Below, one piece after another: positions 17,413-27,145 of a stretch of DNA of 64,000 bases. Source of the DNA: RGIG6178 sp045118975 (GTDB lineage Bacteria > Bacillota_I > Bacilli_A > RFN20 > DUOF01). Below the pieces are notes generated by a model. It was not told the origin of the DNA and made no database searches. It saw only the letters and a program-made list of their open reading frames with translations. Made by a program: the position numbers and the translations under genes. The stretch's first letter is position 1; each line of letters opens with the position of its first letter. The stretch covers positions 62,001 to 126,000 of the forward strand of contig JBGVCT010000008.1 of assembly GCA_045118975.1 (NCBI GenBank). Direction: 5' to 3'.

Positions 17413-17973
17413 ATAACCTTCACTTTTAAAGGTGTTTTTTATTTTTGTCATACGATTATATACTTGTTTTCTGCTTGTTTTAGTAATATCTACTATTTCC
17501 CTACAATTATAACCCATACATCTATATTCAATAATTTTTTTACTCAACTCATCAAAATTATTATCTATAAACTTTTTTAATTCATTATTTTTATAGGCAT
17601 AACTAGCATCACTTGCAATAGAGGCAAAAGAAGTATCACTAGCCTCACAAACAAGATAATCTTCTAGGGAAATCATATTATTACTTCGCACCTCTTTTTC
17701 CATTAAACGATGCAAAACATTTTCTACAGCACTCATTACATAACTATAAAAAATCCCTTCTTTATTGAAATTTTCTATACATTTTAAAAAAGCAACAAAG
17801 CAACTTTGATAACAATCCTCAAAATCTATATACTTTAAATTATATTCATTTTTACACTTTTCAATCATCCAATAAATACGTTTTCTATATCTTTCTATCA
17901 AGACATCATAAGCTCGCTTATTTTGACACCTATAAAGATAGATTAACTCATTATCACTAACATCATATTTCAT
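17407..17973 (-). CDS. Sigma-70 family RNA polymerase sigma factor, SigH-like by position
   Basis: 188 residues. Sigma region 2 spans ~1-90 (NKRAYDVLIERYRKRIYWMI, FEDCYQSCFVAFLKCIENF, the core-binding and -10 segment). Region 4 spans ~135-185, with an HTH in GYNCREIVDITKTSRKQVYNR that would read the -35. A Ser/Ala-rich linker (~110-128) joins them. The order rlmB - sigma - rpmG - secE - nusG matches the sigH position in Bacillus, so I infer an orthologue of SigH, though it is shorter and divergent. No sporulation genes are in view, so its regulon is open. AAAGGAGGG precedes the ATG. Confidence 0.82.
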   Translation of the reverse strand: MKYDVSDNELIYLYRCQNKRAYDVLIERYRKRIYWMIEKCKNEYNLKYIDFEDCYQSCFVAFLKCIENFNKEGIFYSYVMSAVENVLHRLMEKEVRSNNMISLEDYLVCEASDTSFASIASDASYAYKNNELKKFIDNNFDELSKKIIEYRCMGYNCREIVDITKTSRKQVYNRMTKIKNTFKSEGYH

Positions 17974-17991
17974 AAAAAAAACCCTCCTTTT

Positions 17992-18717
17992 TTAAAGAGG
18001 ATTTCTATTATTGTAAACTTGATATAATAATACTGCTGTAGCCACAGATACATTAAGAGAAGTTATTTTACCAACCATCGGAAGTCTAACTCTATAATCA
18101 CAATTTTCTAATACTAATCTAGAGATTCCTTTGCCTTCACTTCCTAGTACTAATGCGATTTTTCCTCTGTAGTCAACTTGCCTATAATCTACAGAATTAC
18201 TTGCCTCAGCACCAACTATCCAGTACCCTTCTTTTTTTAATCTTGTGATAGTATTAGTTAGATTACTAACCTTACTAATATCCACCAAATCAATAGCACC
18301 TGTTGAAGTCTTGGCAACTGTCGAATTTAATGGACAAGAATTATTTTTTGGTATAATTACTCCATTAACTCCAATAGCTTCACTAGTTCTTAAAATCGCA
18401 CCAACATTATGAGGATCCACAACTCCATCTAATATAACTAATAAGGCATTTTCATTATCTTTGTTTTTCTCTAAAAGTTCATCTAACTCTAAAGTTTTAG
18501 CTTCCTTGACTTTTAAAATAATTCCCTGATGAAATGTATTTGAAGCAATCTTATCTAATTTAGCTCTAGAACATTTAATTACTTTTATATTCTTTTTTGT
18601 CAAAAGAGAGTTTAATTTATCATCTTTTAACCCCTCTAAAACATATGCCTCTTCTATGACTTCTTCACTATTAAGTTTCTCTTTAACAGTATTCCTCCCA
18701 TAGATATATTGTGCCAT
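17992..18717 (-). CDS. rlmB: 23S rRNA (guanosine-2'-O-)-methyltransferase RlmB
   Basis: 241 residues, the RlmB length. It begins YIYGRNTVKE, the RlmB substrate-binding domain, followed by SpoU motifs DPHNVGAILRT (~105), LVLGSEGKGIS (~200) and LPMVGKITSLNVSVA (~217). Expected to methylate G2251 (E. coli numbering) in the peptidyl-transferase centre. Lies 18 bases before the sigma gene. GGTGAG precedes the ATG. Confidence 0.93.
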   Translation of the reverse strand: MAQYIYGRNTVKEKLNSEEVIEEAYVLEGLKDDKLNSLLTKKNIKVIKCSRAKLDKIASNTFHQGIILKVKEAKTLELDELLEKNKDNENALLVILDGVVDPHNVGAILRTSEAIGVNGVIIPKNNSCPLNSTVAKTSTGAIDLVDISKVSNLTNTITRLKKEGYWIVGAEASNSVDYRQVDYRGKIALVLGSEGKGISRLVLENCDYRVRLPMVGKITSLNVSVATAVLLYQVYNNRNPL

Positions 18718-18753
18718 TATCTCACCTTCTTTTTATCTCATTTTTGTCTCAAA

Positions 18754-19500
18754 TTATTTCTTTTCTTTTTTTTCAGGTTTTCCATTATCAATTTCATTTG
18801 CACTAACCTTGCATTGATACATTTCAAATTCCTTATCAAAGCACATCAATAAATCATCTAATTCTTTAACTTGTGCATGTTTATCGATATTTAATGTTAC
18901 TCTTACTACCTTTTCACCCTCATAAGTAGTATTTCTATAATCAATTCCTGTAAAAACTATTTTACTTTCATCAATAACAGCTTTGATTCTATCAACAACC
19001 TTAGAATCATATTTAATGATTGCAATAACATTAGACTTATACTTTCTATTCTTTGATAGAGAATTCTCAATCCAGTTAAAGCAAGTTAAAATTATTAGTG
19101 ATATAACCGTAGTTAAAACCGCACCAATATAATATCCATTACCACAAGCAAGTCCAATAATTGCACAAATCCAAATTGTAGATGCTGTAGTAATACCTGT
19201 TATATCTTTATCTCCTCTAGTAATAATAGCACCAGCCCCAATGAAACCAATACCACTTATAACTTGTGCAGCTAGTCTTGCAGGATCTCCATCTTCAAAA
19301 CCATAAATAGACACAAGCATTGCAAGGGAAGAAGCAACACAAACTAACATATGAGTTCTAAGTCCTGCAGGTCTACCATACTTTTCTCTTTCAAAACCAA
19401 TACATGCCCCTAAAACACAAGCAAGTAAAATTCTAAAAAGTTGAATTAATTCGTTATATTCACCAATACGAAGAAAATTATCTATAAAATCATTAATCAT
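18754..19500 (-). CDS. MgtC/SapB family membrane protein
   Basis: 248 residues: four or five membrane helices in the first ~145 with the family phrases GACIGFEREKYGRPAGLRTH and GIGFIGAGAIITRG, then a soluble ACT-like C-terminal domain of about 90. MgtC proteins affect magnesium homeostasis and, in some bacteria, inhibit the F-ATPase. The ATG overlaps the TGA of cysS (ATGA), so the two are coupled. In Firmicutes this place usually holds mrnC, so mgtC looks inserted into the conserved block. Confidence 0.92.
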   Translation of the reverse strand: MINDFIDNFLRIGEYNELIQLFRILLACVLGACIGFEREKYGRPAGLRTHMLVCVASSLAMLVSIYGFEDGDPARLAAQVISGIGFIGAGAIITRGDKDITGITTASTIWICAIIGLACGNGYYIGAVLTTVISLIILTCFNWIENSLSKNRKYKSNVIAIIKYDSKVVDRIKAVIDESKIVFTGIDYRNTTYEGEKVVRVTLNIDKHAQVKELDDLLMCFDKEFEMYQCKVSANEIDNGKPEKKEKK

Positions 19501-20831
19501 AAAATCCCTCTTTCCATTAATATATTTCTATATTCATCTGCTTTAGTGAAATCTTTTGCCTTCTTTGCTTCATCCCATTTAGCATAAATTTCTCTATCTT
19601 CACTAGTTAATTCAACTAATCCCAAATCAAAGCTTAAAATTTTATTAATCTCTATTAATGTATTAAAATATTTTGAAGTATTTTCTAAATCATTACTCCT
19701 TAATGCCATATTTAATTTCTTAACTAAATCATAAACAACAGTAAATGCATTAGCTATATTTAAATCGTCACTTAATTCATTTAGGAATGAATCAATTATA
19801 GTTTCATCTACCTCTTTACTAACATAATTATTAAGTTGCAACTTAGTAGATGCCATTTTTGAGGCATTAATAATCTTTGTTAACTCCATTTTTGAAGTAT
19901 TAAGAAGTTCACTTGTAAAGTTAACAGGACTTCTATAAGGAGCACTAAGTAAAGCCATTCTTATAACGTTTCCTGAATATTCTTCAATTAAATCTTTAGC
20001 AAGTTTAAAGTTATTTAGACTCTTAGACATCTTCTCTCCATTAATGTTAATCATCGCATTATGAATCCAATATGAAGCAATATCTGTTCCATATAAGGCT
20101 CTACTTTGAGCCATTTCATTTACATGATGAGGAAATTTCAAATCATTTCCACCACCATGAATATCAATCTTATGTTCTGGATAATTTTTATTAATCATTA
20201 CAACACACTCAGTATGCCATCCAGGTCTACCCTCTCCAAATGGAGCATTCCATTTAATTCCCTTATCTGTGTTTTTCCACAAAGCAAAATCAAGTGGATT
20301 TTCTTTTTCATCATTTTCTTCTATTCTAGCTCCAACGTCTAATTCATCAATATTTATATTAGCTAGTTTTCCATAATCTTCAACTTTACTCACTCTAAAA
20401 TATACATTACCATTTACCTCATATGCATATCCCTTTTCTAAAAGTTCACTAATAAACCCAATGATTTCATCCATTGTCTCTGTAACTCTTGGAATAATAT
20501 TAGGTTTAGCAGAATGAAGATCTTCTACCATCTTAAAATAAGCAGCTATATACTTATCTGTTATATCTTTTTCTTTACAATTTTCTTTTATTGCTTCATT
20601 TATAATTTTGTCATCAACATCAGTTAAATTAGACATATGAGTAACTTTATAACCAATATATCTTAAAAATTTAACTAACACATCAAAAACAACATTAGGT
20701 CTAGCGTTACCAATATGTGGATGATTATAAACTGTAGGGCCACACACATATAAAGAAACTTCCCCTTCCTTAATTGGCTTAAAAACCTCTAAGGAATTAG
20801 TAAGGCTATTATAAAATTTAACTTCTCTCAT
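19497..20831 (-). CDS. cysS: Cysteinyl-tRNA synthetase
   Basis: 444 residues, class I synthetase. The signature HPHIGNARP (HIGH) is near residue 37 and KMSKS (GEKMSKSLNNF) near 263. The zinc site CGPTVY and WHTECVV are present. A DALR-type helical domain forms the C-terminus; the protein is slightly shorter than usual (~465). It charges tRNA-Cys. First gene of the cysS-mgtC-rlmB run; AGGAGG precedes the ATG. Confidence 0.97.
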   Translation of the reverse strand: MREVKFYNSLTNSLEVFKPIKEGEVSLYVCGPTVYNHPHIGNARPNVVFDVLVKFLRYIGYKVTHMSNLTDVDDKIINEAIKENCKEKDITDKYIAAYFKMVEDLHSAKPNIIPRVTETMDEIIGFISELLEKGYAYEVNGNVYFRVSKVEDYGKLANINIDELDVGARIEENDEKENPLDFALWKNTDKGIKWNAPFGEGRPGWHTECVVMINKNYPEHKIDIHGGGNDLKFPHHVNEMAQSRALYGTDIASYWIHNAMININGEKMSKSLNNFKLAKDLIEEYSGNVIRMALLSAPYRSPVNFTSELLNTSKMELTKIINASKMASTKLQLNNYVSKEVDETIIDSFLNELSDDLNIANAFTVVYDLVKKLNMALRSNDLENTSKYFNTLIEINKILSFDLGLVELTSEDREIYAKWDEAKKAKDFTKADEYRNILMERGIL

Positions 20832-20845
20832 TTTATCCCTCCTAA

Positions 20846-21784
20846 TTATTTTGTAATAGTATAACTATATACACTATTACCAGCTTTTATTACAAATCTC
20901 ACATTATCTTCACTTTTAGAATACATAATTGGCAATGACACACTATTTTGAACTTTTAACAATTCTTTGAAACTAGTAACAACAAAACCATCTTCTATAG
21001 AAGCTAAATCAGATTCAACAAGAATACCTTTATTTAGCTTGAATATAACAAATAGATTTCTAGTATATTTGTCCATCTTTGAAAGTTTATAAGAAACCAC
21101 AAAGCACACACCACTACATGCACTAACAAAAACACATCCAATAGCTACAATAAGCAACATTTTATAATTTGAATCTAATATACTTTCATTGGTTGTCATT
21201 GTTTTGCTAATAGATACAGTAAGAACATCTTCTAATAAACTAATGCTAACTAAAGCTTCTTTTTTTGATTCATCTTTACTAGTTGCAACTAAAAGTAAAT
21301 CTAATTTACCAACAGCAGTAGTATCTGCATCCATATGACTAGCAACATAATTTTTAGCTCTATTTTGATATTCTTGATAAGGAATAGTGTAAGTAATTGT
21401 AGTCTTGTCTTCGCTAACAACTAGTTCTTCTACAACATACTCAACAGGACCAAAAACACCATATGGAGTATCTTCTGATTTTATATAAGTTCTTTTAGTA
21501 GCCTCCAATGTTCCTCTATTATCTTTATTGTTGTTGAAATACTCAATAATAACAACAATCTCATTTATTTCAGCAGCAGCAAAAGAAATATTATCTTCTT
21601 CTGTATAAGTTCCATTACTAGAGTTTATTACATATGAAATATCACTAGTTTCCTTATAATGAGCTACATCCTTATTTTTTTCAATAAGCGAAAACACCCC
21701 AGATAATACTGCTAACAAAATAAATAAAATTGTTAATGCAGCAAAAGTTATATTTGCAAGTTTAAATTTTTTCTTAATATCCAT
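20846..21784 (-). CDS. Uncharacterised two-helix membrane protein upstream of cysS
   Basis: No family recognised. 312 residues: membrane helix at ~10-33, an outer domain of ~170 residues with beta-rich Thr/Val/Ile sequence, a second helix at ~205-230, and a ~75-residue cytosolic tail. This layout fits a sensor or envelope accessory protein. It starts 14 bases before cysS, so the two probably share a transcript. Two adjacent ATGs are possible; 21784 has the better spacing from GGTGAT. Confidence 0.7.
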   Translation of the reverse strand: MDIKKKFKLANITFAALTILFILLAVLSGVFSLIEKNKDVAHYKETSDISYVINSSNGTYTEEDNISFAAAEINEIVVIIEYFNNNKDNRGTLEATKRTYIKSEDTPYGVFGPVEYVVEELVVSEDKTTITYTIPYQEYQNRAKNYVASHMDADTTAVGKLDLLLVATSKDESKKEALVSISLLEDVLTVSISKTMTTNESILDSNYKMLLIVAIGCVFVSACSGVCFVVSYKLSKMDKYTRNLFVIFKLNKGILVESDLASIEDGFVVTSFKELLKVQNSVSLPIMYSKSEDNVRFVIKAGNSVYSYTITK

Positions 21785-21836
21785 CATAAATCACCAACAA
21801 TATTATAACTAATAAATTGTTTTAATAAAACAATTA

Positions 21837-22697
21837 TTAAAATATTATTGGCAAAGCAACTCCTATTAACATGATAAATAAAATACCGATTTTTTTTAAA
21901 AGATGTTTTTCTTTTAAAAACACGCTCGCTAAAATAGTAGCCAAAACAACATTTAACTTTCTTAAAATAGAAATAAAGGAGATTTGAGCACCTGCTAAAC
22001 TTATCGCATAAAAATATAATGTATCTGCAAGACAAATCCCAAGTCCTACAAGGATAGGAAAATAATTAACCTTTAATTTTGCAAAGTCTAATTTCTTATT
22101 TTTGATAAAATAAATTACGCCATAAATGATAGTATTAAACATTAAATACCATGACAAAATATTACTCCTATTCGCTTCTTTATACGTTATAAGATATTTA
22201 TCAACCATTGCACTACACGATCCTAAAAAAGCTCCAATAACAAGTAAAATTATATACACATAATGATTCTTTTTTTCTTGTTTGTGGTCCTTACTACTAA
22301 GTAAAGTAATAAGAAATATTCCTAATCCCATTAAAAGTAAACTAACAACGTGAACCCAGGTAATAACCTCTCCAAAAAAGATTGCAGATTCAAACAAAAC
22401 AAAGACTGTATTTAGCATTGAAAAAGAAGTTACAACACCCACATCTAACTTCTTTGTCGCTATTAAAACAAGCATCCAATTCACCACTAAAATACAACTT
22501 TTAAGTAAGAAAAATAATACTTCAATAAGTGTTACATCAAAAAAATTAATATTAGAAAAAATAAGTGAAAACAAAAATCCAAATAGACAATAAAAAAACA
22601 AAGTCTCATACACACTAGACTTTTTCAAACTCACTTTTTTAAAAACATCATAACATGACAAACAAATCGCACTCAACAAAGTATATACAATGTACAT
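21837..22697 (-). CDS. EamA/DMT-family transporter
   Basis: 286 residues of nearly continuous hydrophobic helices (about ten) in two EamA repeats: 1-135 and 145-286, separated by a charged loop SSKDHKQEKK. DMT-superfamily members export or import small metabolites; substrate cannot be told. GGTGATTAA precedes the ATG. The stop is followed closely by the next gene without an obvious terminator. Confidence 0.85.
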   Translation of the reverse strand: MYIVYTLLSAICLSCYDVFKKVSLKKSSVYETLFFYCLFGFLFSLIFSNINFFDVTLIEVLFFLLKSCILVVNWMLVLIATKKLDVGVVTSFSMLNTVFVLFESAIFFGEVITWVHVVSLLLMGLGIFLITLLSSKDHKQEKKNHYVYIILLVIGAFLGSCSAMVDKYLITYKEANRSNILSWYLMFNTIIYGVIYFIKNKKLDFAKLKVNYFPILVGLGICLADTLYFYAISLAGAQISFISILRKLNVVLATILASVFLKEKHLLKKIGILFIMLIGVALPIIF

Positions 22698-22757
22698 TTA
22701 ATCACCTTCACATATTATTCCCTTAAAAATAACAAAAAGCAATAAAAAGGGTATAAA

Positions 22758-22782
22758 ACAAAAAAAGAGCTCATCAGCTCTT
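22758..22782 (-). terminator. Intrinsic terminator touching the DUF368 stop codon
   Basis: Stem AAAGAGCT/AGCTCTTT with loop CATC; the last pairs include bases of the gene's stop at 22782-22784. A T tract follows on the minus strand. Confidence 0.8.
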
Positions 22783-23708
22783 TATTTATTTTTATTAGCA
22801 TTTCGTTGATACTTCACTAAATAATAAGAAGCAATAACTCCTATTATAAGAAGCAAACTTCCTATACCAATATCAAACAATACCCCTTCAAATGAATTCC
22901 ACCCTGTATATACATTATAGATATCAGGATTTAAAAACATTGTTACTATTGATCCCATTGATAAACCTACAATTAATGTGAAAGTATCATCTCTTTTTTT
23001 ATCAACAAAAGTATTTAGTAATTTAGAAAAGCTTATTATTCCCACTCCAAAACCAATAGCAAGAAGCATTAATGTTAATATAACAAGAGGATTATCTAGC
23101 AAATAACTCACATGAACAGATGCTAATATTGCCCCAAATTGTCCAAAAGCCATAAGTAGTGCAGAACAAGAAAGCCCTGGAATTATTTGAGTAACACTAA
23201 CAATAACTCCCATTATAAAATATAAAAACATTAGTAATGGTGAAGCGATTATAGGATCACTTGAACCATCTTGAATAAAAATAGATACAATTCCTACACA
23301 TATTGGAATTATTACTCCCAATGTTATTAATAGTATTTTCTTTTTATCAAATTTCACACCTTTTATTTCATCTGTAACCGCAGGAAAAGCACCAATCATA
23401 AGGCCTGTAAACAAGCATATTAAAATAAATGGTTGTGCCATAAATACTTTTTGAACAAACAAAAAGCCCAAAGCAAATCCAAAACAAATACCAATTCCAA
23501 TTGGTAATAAAAACATAAAACACTTTTTAAAATCTTTAAAAATATTTCCAAAAGAGTAAATCATCTTCGTATATAAACCAAAAATAATAGCTAAAGTAGC
23601 ACCACTAATCCCTGGCAAAATTACTGCTAGGCCAATTAAAAAACCAAGTATTAATGCCTTTATCCATCCTATCTTGTTTTTATATGTCAAATCTATAGCA
23701 TTCCCCAT
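22782..23708 (-). CDS. DUF368 family membrane protein (PopT-type), copy 1
   Basis: 308 residues, eight or nine helices. The duplicated DUF368 motifs LPGISGATLAIIFGLY (~30) and IPGLSCSALLMAFGQF (~178) are clear. Members of this family are reported to return undecaprenyl phosphate across the membrane for reuse in wall synthesis. A second copy lies at 38183-39115. Its neighbour upstream is rfbA, another envelope-sugar gene, though a terminator separates them. Confidence 0.92.
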   Translation of the reverse strand: MGNAIDLTYKNKIGWIKALILGFLIGLAVILPGISGATLAIIFGLYTKMIYSFGNIFKDFKKCFMFLLPIGIGICFGFALGFLFVQKVFMAQPFILICLFTGLMIGAFPAVTDEIKGVKFDKKKILLITLGVIIPICVGIVSIFIQDGSSDPIIASPLLMFLYFIMGVIVSVTQIIPGLSCSALLMAFGQFGAILASVHVSYLLDNPLVILTLMLLAIGFGVGIISFSKLLNTFVDKKRDDTFTLIVGLSMGSIVTMFLNPDIYNVYTGWNSFEGVLFDIGIGSLLLIIGVIASYYLVKYQRNANKNK

Positions 23709-23778
23709 CCACTTATTCCTTCTTTCTAATTTAGTATATCACATTTAATCTAAAAAATATGACATCCTACTTTTATAA

Positions 23779-23808
23779 ATAAAAAAGTAAAAGTTTAAAC
23801 TTTTACTT
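23779..23808 (-). terminator. Terminator after rfbA (24-base perfect palindrome)
   Basis: A palindrome at 23785-23808 with half-site AAGTAAAAGTTT, followed by TTTTTT on the minus strand, 27 bases past the rfbA stop. Confidence 0.75.
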
Positions 23809-23834
23809 ATTTATCAAATTTAATTATTAATCTA

Positions 23835-24731
23835 CTATCTTTTTGCATTCTTTGTATTTGCAGCCTTTGCAAACTTTAATAAATCTTTTGCATAGTCAGA
23901 TGGATGTAGTTCACTAGCTCTTGCAAGCAATTGATCCTTAGTAATCCACTTATTCTTATAAGCTTCTATATCAGGACTACCATATTTCTTCTCGTGAGCT
24001 TTTTCTAAATCTCTAACAGCAATTGTAGATTCAATTAATGAATCTTTTGTTCCTGCATCTAACCAAGCAACTTCATCTTGTAGAGTAACTACATCTAATT
24101 TATCCATTGCTAGATAAATCTTATTAATATCAGTGATTTCAAGTTCTCCTCTTGCAGATGGCTTTAAAGTATAAGCATGTTTAACTACATCATTTGTATA
24201 GAAATATAAACCAGTAACTGCGTAATTAGATCTAGGTTGAAGAGGCTTTTCTTCGATTGATAAAGCTCTACCATTCTCATCAAACTCAACAACTCCAAAT
24301 CTTTCAGGATCTGGAACCTTATATCCAAATACTGTAGATCTTCCATTTTCTTCAGCATTTTTTACAGCGTGTAATAATTCACTCTTCATATCACCAACAA
24401 AGATATTATCACCTAAAATTAAACATACATTATCATCACCAATAAATTCTTCTCCTAGCATAAATGCTTGAGCAATACCTTTACTACTAGTTTCATATGT
24501 ATATTCAATATTCATTCCATACTTCTTTCCATCACCAAGAAGTTTATTATATCTACCAACAAATTCTTCTGTTGATATAACTAAAACATCTCTAATACCA
24601 GCCTCTATTAATGTTGATAATGCATAATAAATCATAGGCTTATCATATACTGGTAACAATTGTTTATGAGTAGATATTGTAAGTGGATACAATCTACTAC
24701 CCTTTCCCCCGACTAAAATAATTCCTTTCAT
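23835..24731 (-). CDS. rfbA: Glucose-1-phosphate thymidylyltransferase
   Basis: 298 residues. The nucleotidyltransferase signature GGKGSRLYPLT and KQLLPVYDKPMIYY are at the N-terminus, with ILGDNIFVG near 105 and EEKPLQPRSNYAVTGLYFY near 165, all typical of RmlA/RfbA. It makes dTDP-glucose from dTTP and glucose-1-phosphate, the first step towards dTDP-rhamnose and related surface sugars. The usual rfbBCD partners are not in this window. It is monocistronic, with its own promoter and a palindromic terminator. Confidence 0.93.
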   Translation of the reverse strand: MKGIILVGGKGSRLYPLTISTHKQLLPVYDKPMIYYALSTLIEAGIRDVLVISTEEFVGRYNKLLGDGKKYGMNIEYTYETSSKGIAQAFMLGEEFIGDDNVCLILGDNIFVGDMKSELLHAVKNAEENGRSTVFGYKVPDPERFGVVEFDENGRALSIEEKPLQPRSNYAVTGLYFYTNDVVKHAYTLKPSARGELEITDINKIYLAMDKLDVVTLQDEVAWLDAGTKDSLIESTIAVRDLEKAHEKKYGSPDIEAYKNKWITKDQLLARASELHPSDYAKDLLKFAKAANTKNAKR

Positions 24732-24756
24732 GTAATTACCTCCTACTCGCTCTTAC

Positions 24757-24785
24757 ATTTTACCTCATTTACTCAACAAGTGCAA
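24757..24785 (-). promoter_or_regulatory. Promoter of rfbA
   Basis: TTGCAC and TAAAAT with a 17-base spacer, about 26 bases before the rfbA ATG. Confidence 0.65.
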
Positions 24786-24815
24786 TGATTATTTATTTAA
24801 CAAGGAAAGTAAGTT

Positions 24816-26384
24816 CTACTTCTTTTTAATTAATATTTCTCCATCCATTTCACTAGGAATTCCATAATCCATAAGTGTTAATAGAGTTGGAGCAATATCT
24901 GCTAATTTTCCAACATTAACCTTGAATTCCACATTTTTATCAGTGATGATAAATGGCACTGGACTTGTAGTGTGACTTGTTACTAAAGTTCCATCTTTTT
25001 CATACACTATATCAGCATTTCCATGGTCAGCAGTAAGAAGTAATAAACCTCCTACTTTTTTATTCGCCTCATATAGTCTACCTACACAAGTATCAACATC
25101 TTCTACAGCCTTCACAATAGCATCCCATACTGCCGTATGTCCAACCATATCGCAATTAGCGAAATTAACAATAATAACATCATATTTTTCAGATTCTATT
25201 GCTTCAATTAGCTTGTCTGTTACTTCATACACTGACATCTCTGGTTTCATATCATAGGTAGCGACTTTTGGAGAATTAACTAAAATTCTATCAGCACCCT
25301 TTAATTCTGCTCTTTCTACACCATCATAATTTTTAGTGCCATCAAAGAAGAAAGTAACATGAGCATATTTTTCAGTTTCTGCGATTCTAAGTTGAGTGTG
25401 CCCATTATTTGCTAAATATTCACCTAATATATTAGTCAATTCATCAAGTTTAAAAGCAATCTCTCCATTTACAGAATCAGCATATTTCATCATACACGTA
25501 TAATGAATGTTATTTAAAATTGTTTCAGGAACAAGTTTATCTTTATAAAAATAAGGATTTGTTATAAGTGTAGACATTTGGATAGCTCTATCCGGCCTGA
25601 AATTCAAAAATATAATTGAATCATTATCGCTTATGCCTTTACTTAATTTTTCATTGTATGCTGGAATTATAAATTCATCACTTGAATCAAATCCAAGTGT
25701 TGGTAATACTTCGTATTGATTTTTCACATATTCATACGGATCAGAAAATGAATTTCCTTTTAAATCAACCATTGCTTGATATCCCTTGTAAGTTCTATCA
25801 ATATTTTTATCTCTATCCATAGAAAAATATCTACCAGAAACAGAAGCAATAGTACCAATCCCTATTTCATTCATCTTAGCTTCTAAATCTCTATAAAAGC
25901 CTAAAAAACCATGAACATCAGTATCTCTTCCATCACCAAAAAGATGTATGTAGACATCCTTTAAACCCTCTTCTTTTGCCATTTTTAATAAAGCATACAA
26001 ATGATTACTATGAGAATGAACTCCACCATCACTAAATAATCCCATAATATGCAAATTAGAATTATTCTTTTTTGCATGATTAATTGCATTCAAAAGTTTT
26101 TCATTACTATAAAAAGTCTCATCTTTTATAGCCTTATTTATAAGTGTTAGAGATTGATATACAACTCTACCCGCTCCTATATTCATATGACCAACTTCAC
26201 TATTACCCATTTGTCCCTCAGGCAATCCAACAGGTTCACCACTAGCTTCTAGTAAAATATTTGGATATTCTTTAAGTAATTTATCCACATTAAAAGTATT
26301 AGCGGCCTTTATTGCATTACCGTTAACTTCATTTCTAATACCATATCCATCCATAATACATAAAACTAAATGTTTATAACTCAT
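24816..26384 (-). CDS. gpmI: 2,3-bisphosphoglycerate-independent phosphoglycerate mutase
   Basis: 522 residues. An alkaline-phosphatase-fold enzyme using two manganese ions to convert 3- to 2-phosphoglycerate. Visible: CIMDGYG at the start (metal Asp), MGNSEVGHMNIG with the phosphorylated Ser near 61, GDGRDTDVHG near 150, NFRPDR near 260, NCDMVGHT near 405 and TADHGNAD near 455. Last gene of the gap-pgk-tpiA-gpmI operon, two bases after tpiA, whose final codons include its ribosome site. Confidence 0.97.
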   Translation of the reverse strand: MSYKHLVLCIMDGYGIRNEVNGNAIKAANTFNVDKLLKEYPNILLEASGEPVGLPEGQMGNSEVGHMNIGAGRVVYQSLTLINKAIKDETFYSNEKLLNAINHAKKNNSNLHIMGLFSDGGVHSHSNHLYALLKMAKEEGLKDVYIHLFGDGRDTDVHGFLGFYRDLEAKMNEIGIGTIASVSGRYFSMDRDKNIDRTYKGYQAMVDLKGNSFSDPYEYVKNQYEVLPTLGFDSSDEFIIPAYNEKLSKGISDNDSIIFLNFRPDRAIQMSTLITNPYFYKDKLVPETILNNIHYTCMMKYADSVNGEIAFKLDELTNILGEYLANNGHTQLRIAETEKYAHVTFFFDGTKNYDGVERAELKGADRILVNSPKVATYDMKPEMSVYEVTDKLIEAIESEKYDVIIVNFANCDMVGHTAVWDAIVKAVEDVDTCVGRLYEANKKVGGLLLLTADHGNADIVYEKDGTLVTSHTTSPVPFIITDKNVEFKVNVGKLADIAPTLLTLMDYGIPSEMDGEILIKKK

Positions 26385-26386
26385 AA

Positions 26387-27145
26387 TTAACCTCTTATAT
26401 TTTCTATCATTTCAATAAATGATTCTGCCTTTAATGAAGCTCCGCCAACAAGAGCACCATCAATATACTCATCATCTAAGTATTCTTTAATATTATTTGG
26501 TTTTACACTACCACCATATAATACATAAACTCCCTTAGCTACTTCTTCTCCATATTTGTTAGCAATTACTTCTACAATATACTTACAAATATCACTAGCT
26601 ATTTCTTTGCTAGCGTTTTTACCAGTACCAATAGACCAAACTGGCTCATATGCTATAGTTAACTCAGAAATATATTCTTCGCTTAATCCCTCAAGACCTT
26701 TTAATACTTGTTTTTTAATTACTGACTTAGTTTTTCCCTCTTCATACTCTTTTAGAGTTTCACCAACACAATATATTGCATTCATATCATGCTTTTCTAA
26801 AGCCTTTAATTTTAAATTACAAGTTTCATTTGTTTCTTTGAAATATGTTCTTCTTTCACTATGTCCAACAAGTGAAGCTGCTACTCCAATTTCCTCTAAC
26901 ATTGGAATTGAAATTTCTCCAGTGAAAGCGCCACTTTCTTCAAAGTGAACATTTTGAGCATAAGTAATTAAACTTCCACCCAATTTTTGAATTATAGGTA
27001 AACACAAAAAGCTTGGTGCAATACCTAAAATAATATTTTCTTTTTCTACTTCTATAGACTTATCTTTCAATGCATTAGCAAACTCAATTGCTTCATGCAT
27101 AGTCTTATTCATTTTCCAGTTGCCTACTAAAATCTTTCTTTTCAT
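26387..27145 (-). CDS. tpiA: Triosephosphate isomerase
   Basis: 252 residues, TIM barrel. The N-terminal GNWKMNK, catalytic His in VGHSERR (~95), catalytic Glu in AYEPVWSIGTG (~165) and the phosphate loop YGGSVKPNN (~210) are all present. Interconverts dihydroxyacetone phosphate and glyceraldehyde-3-phosphate. It abuts pgk without a gap. Confidence 0.98.
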   Translation of the reverse strand: MKRKILVGNWKMNKTMHEAIEFANALKDKSIEVEKENIILGIAPSFLCLPIIQKLGGSLITYAQNVHFEESGAFTGEISIPMLEEIGVAASLVGHSERRTYFKETNETCNLKLKALEKHDMNAIYCVGETLKEYEEGKTKSVIKKQVLKGLEGLSEEYISELTIAYEPVWSIGTGKNASKEIASDICKYIVEVIANKYGEEVAKGVYVLYGGSVKPNNIKEYLDDEYIDGALVGGASLKAESFIEMIENIRG

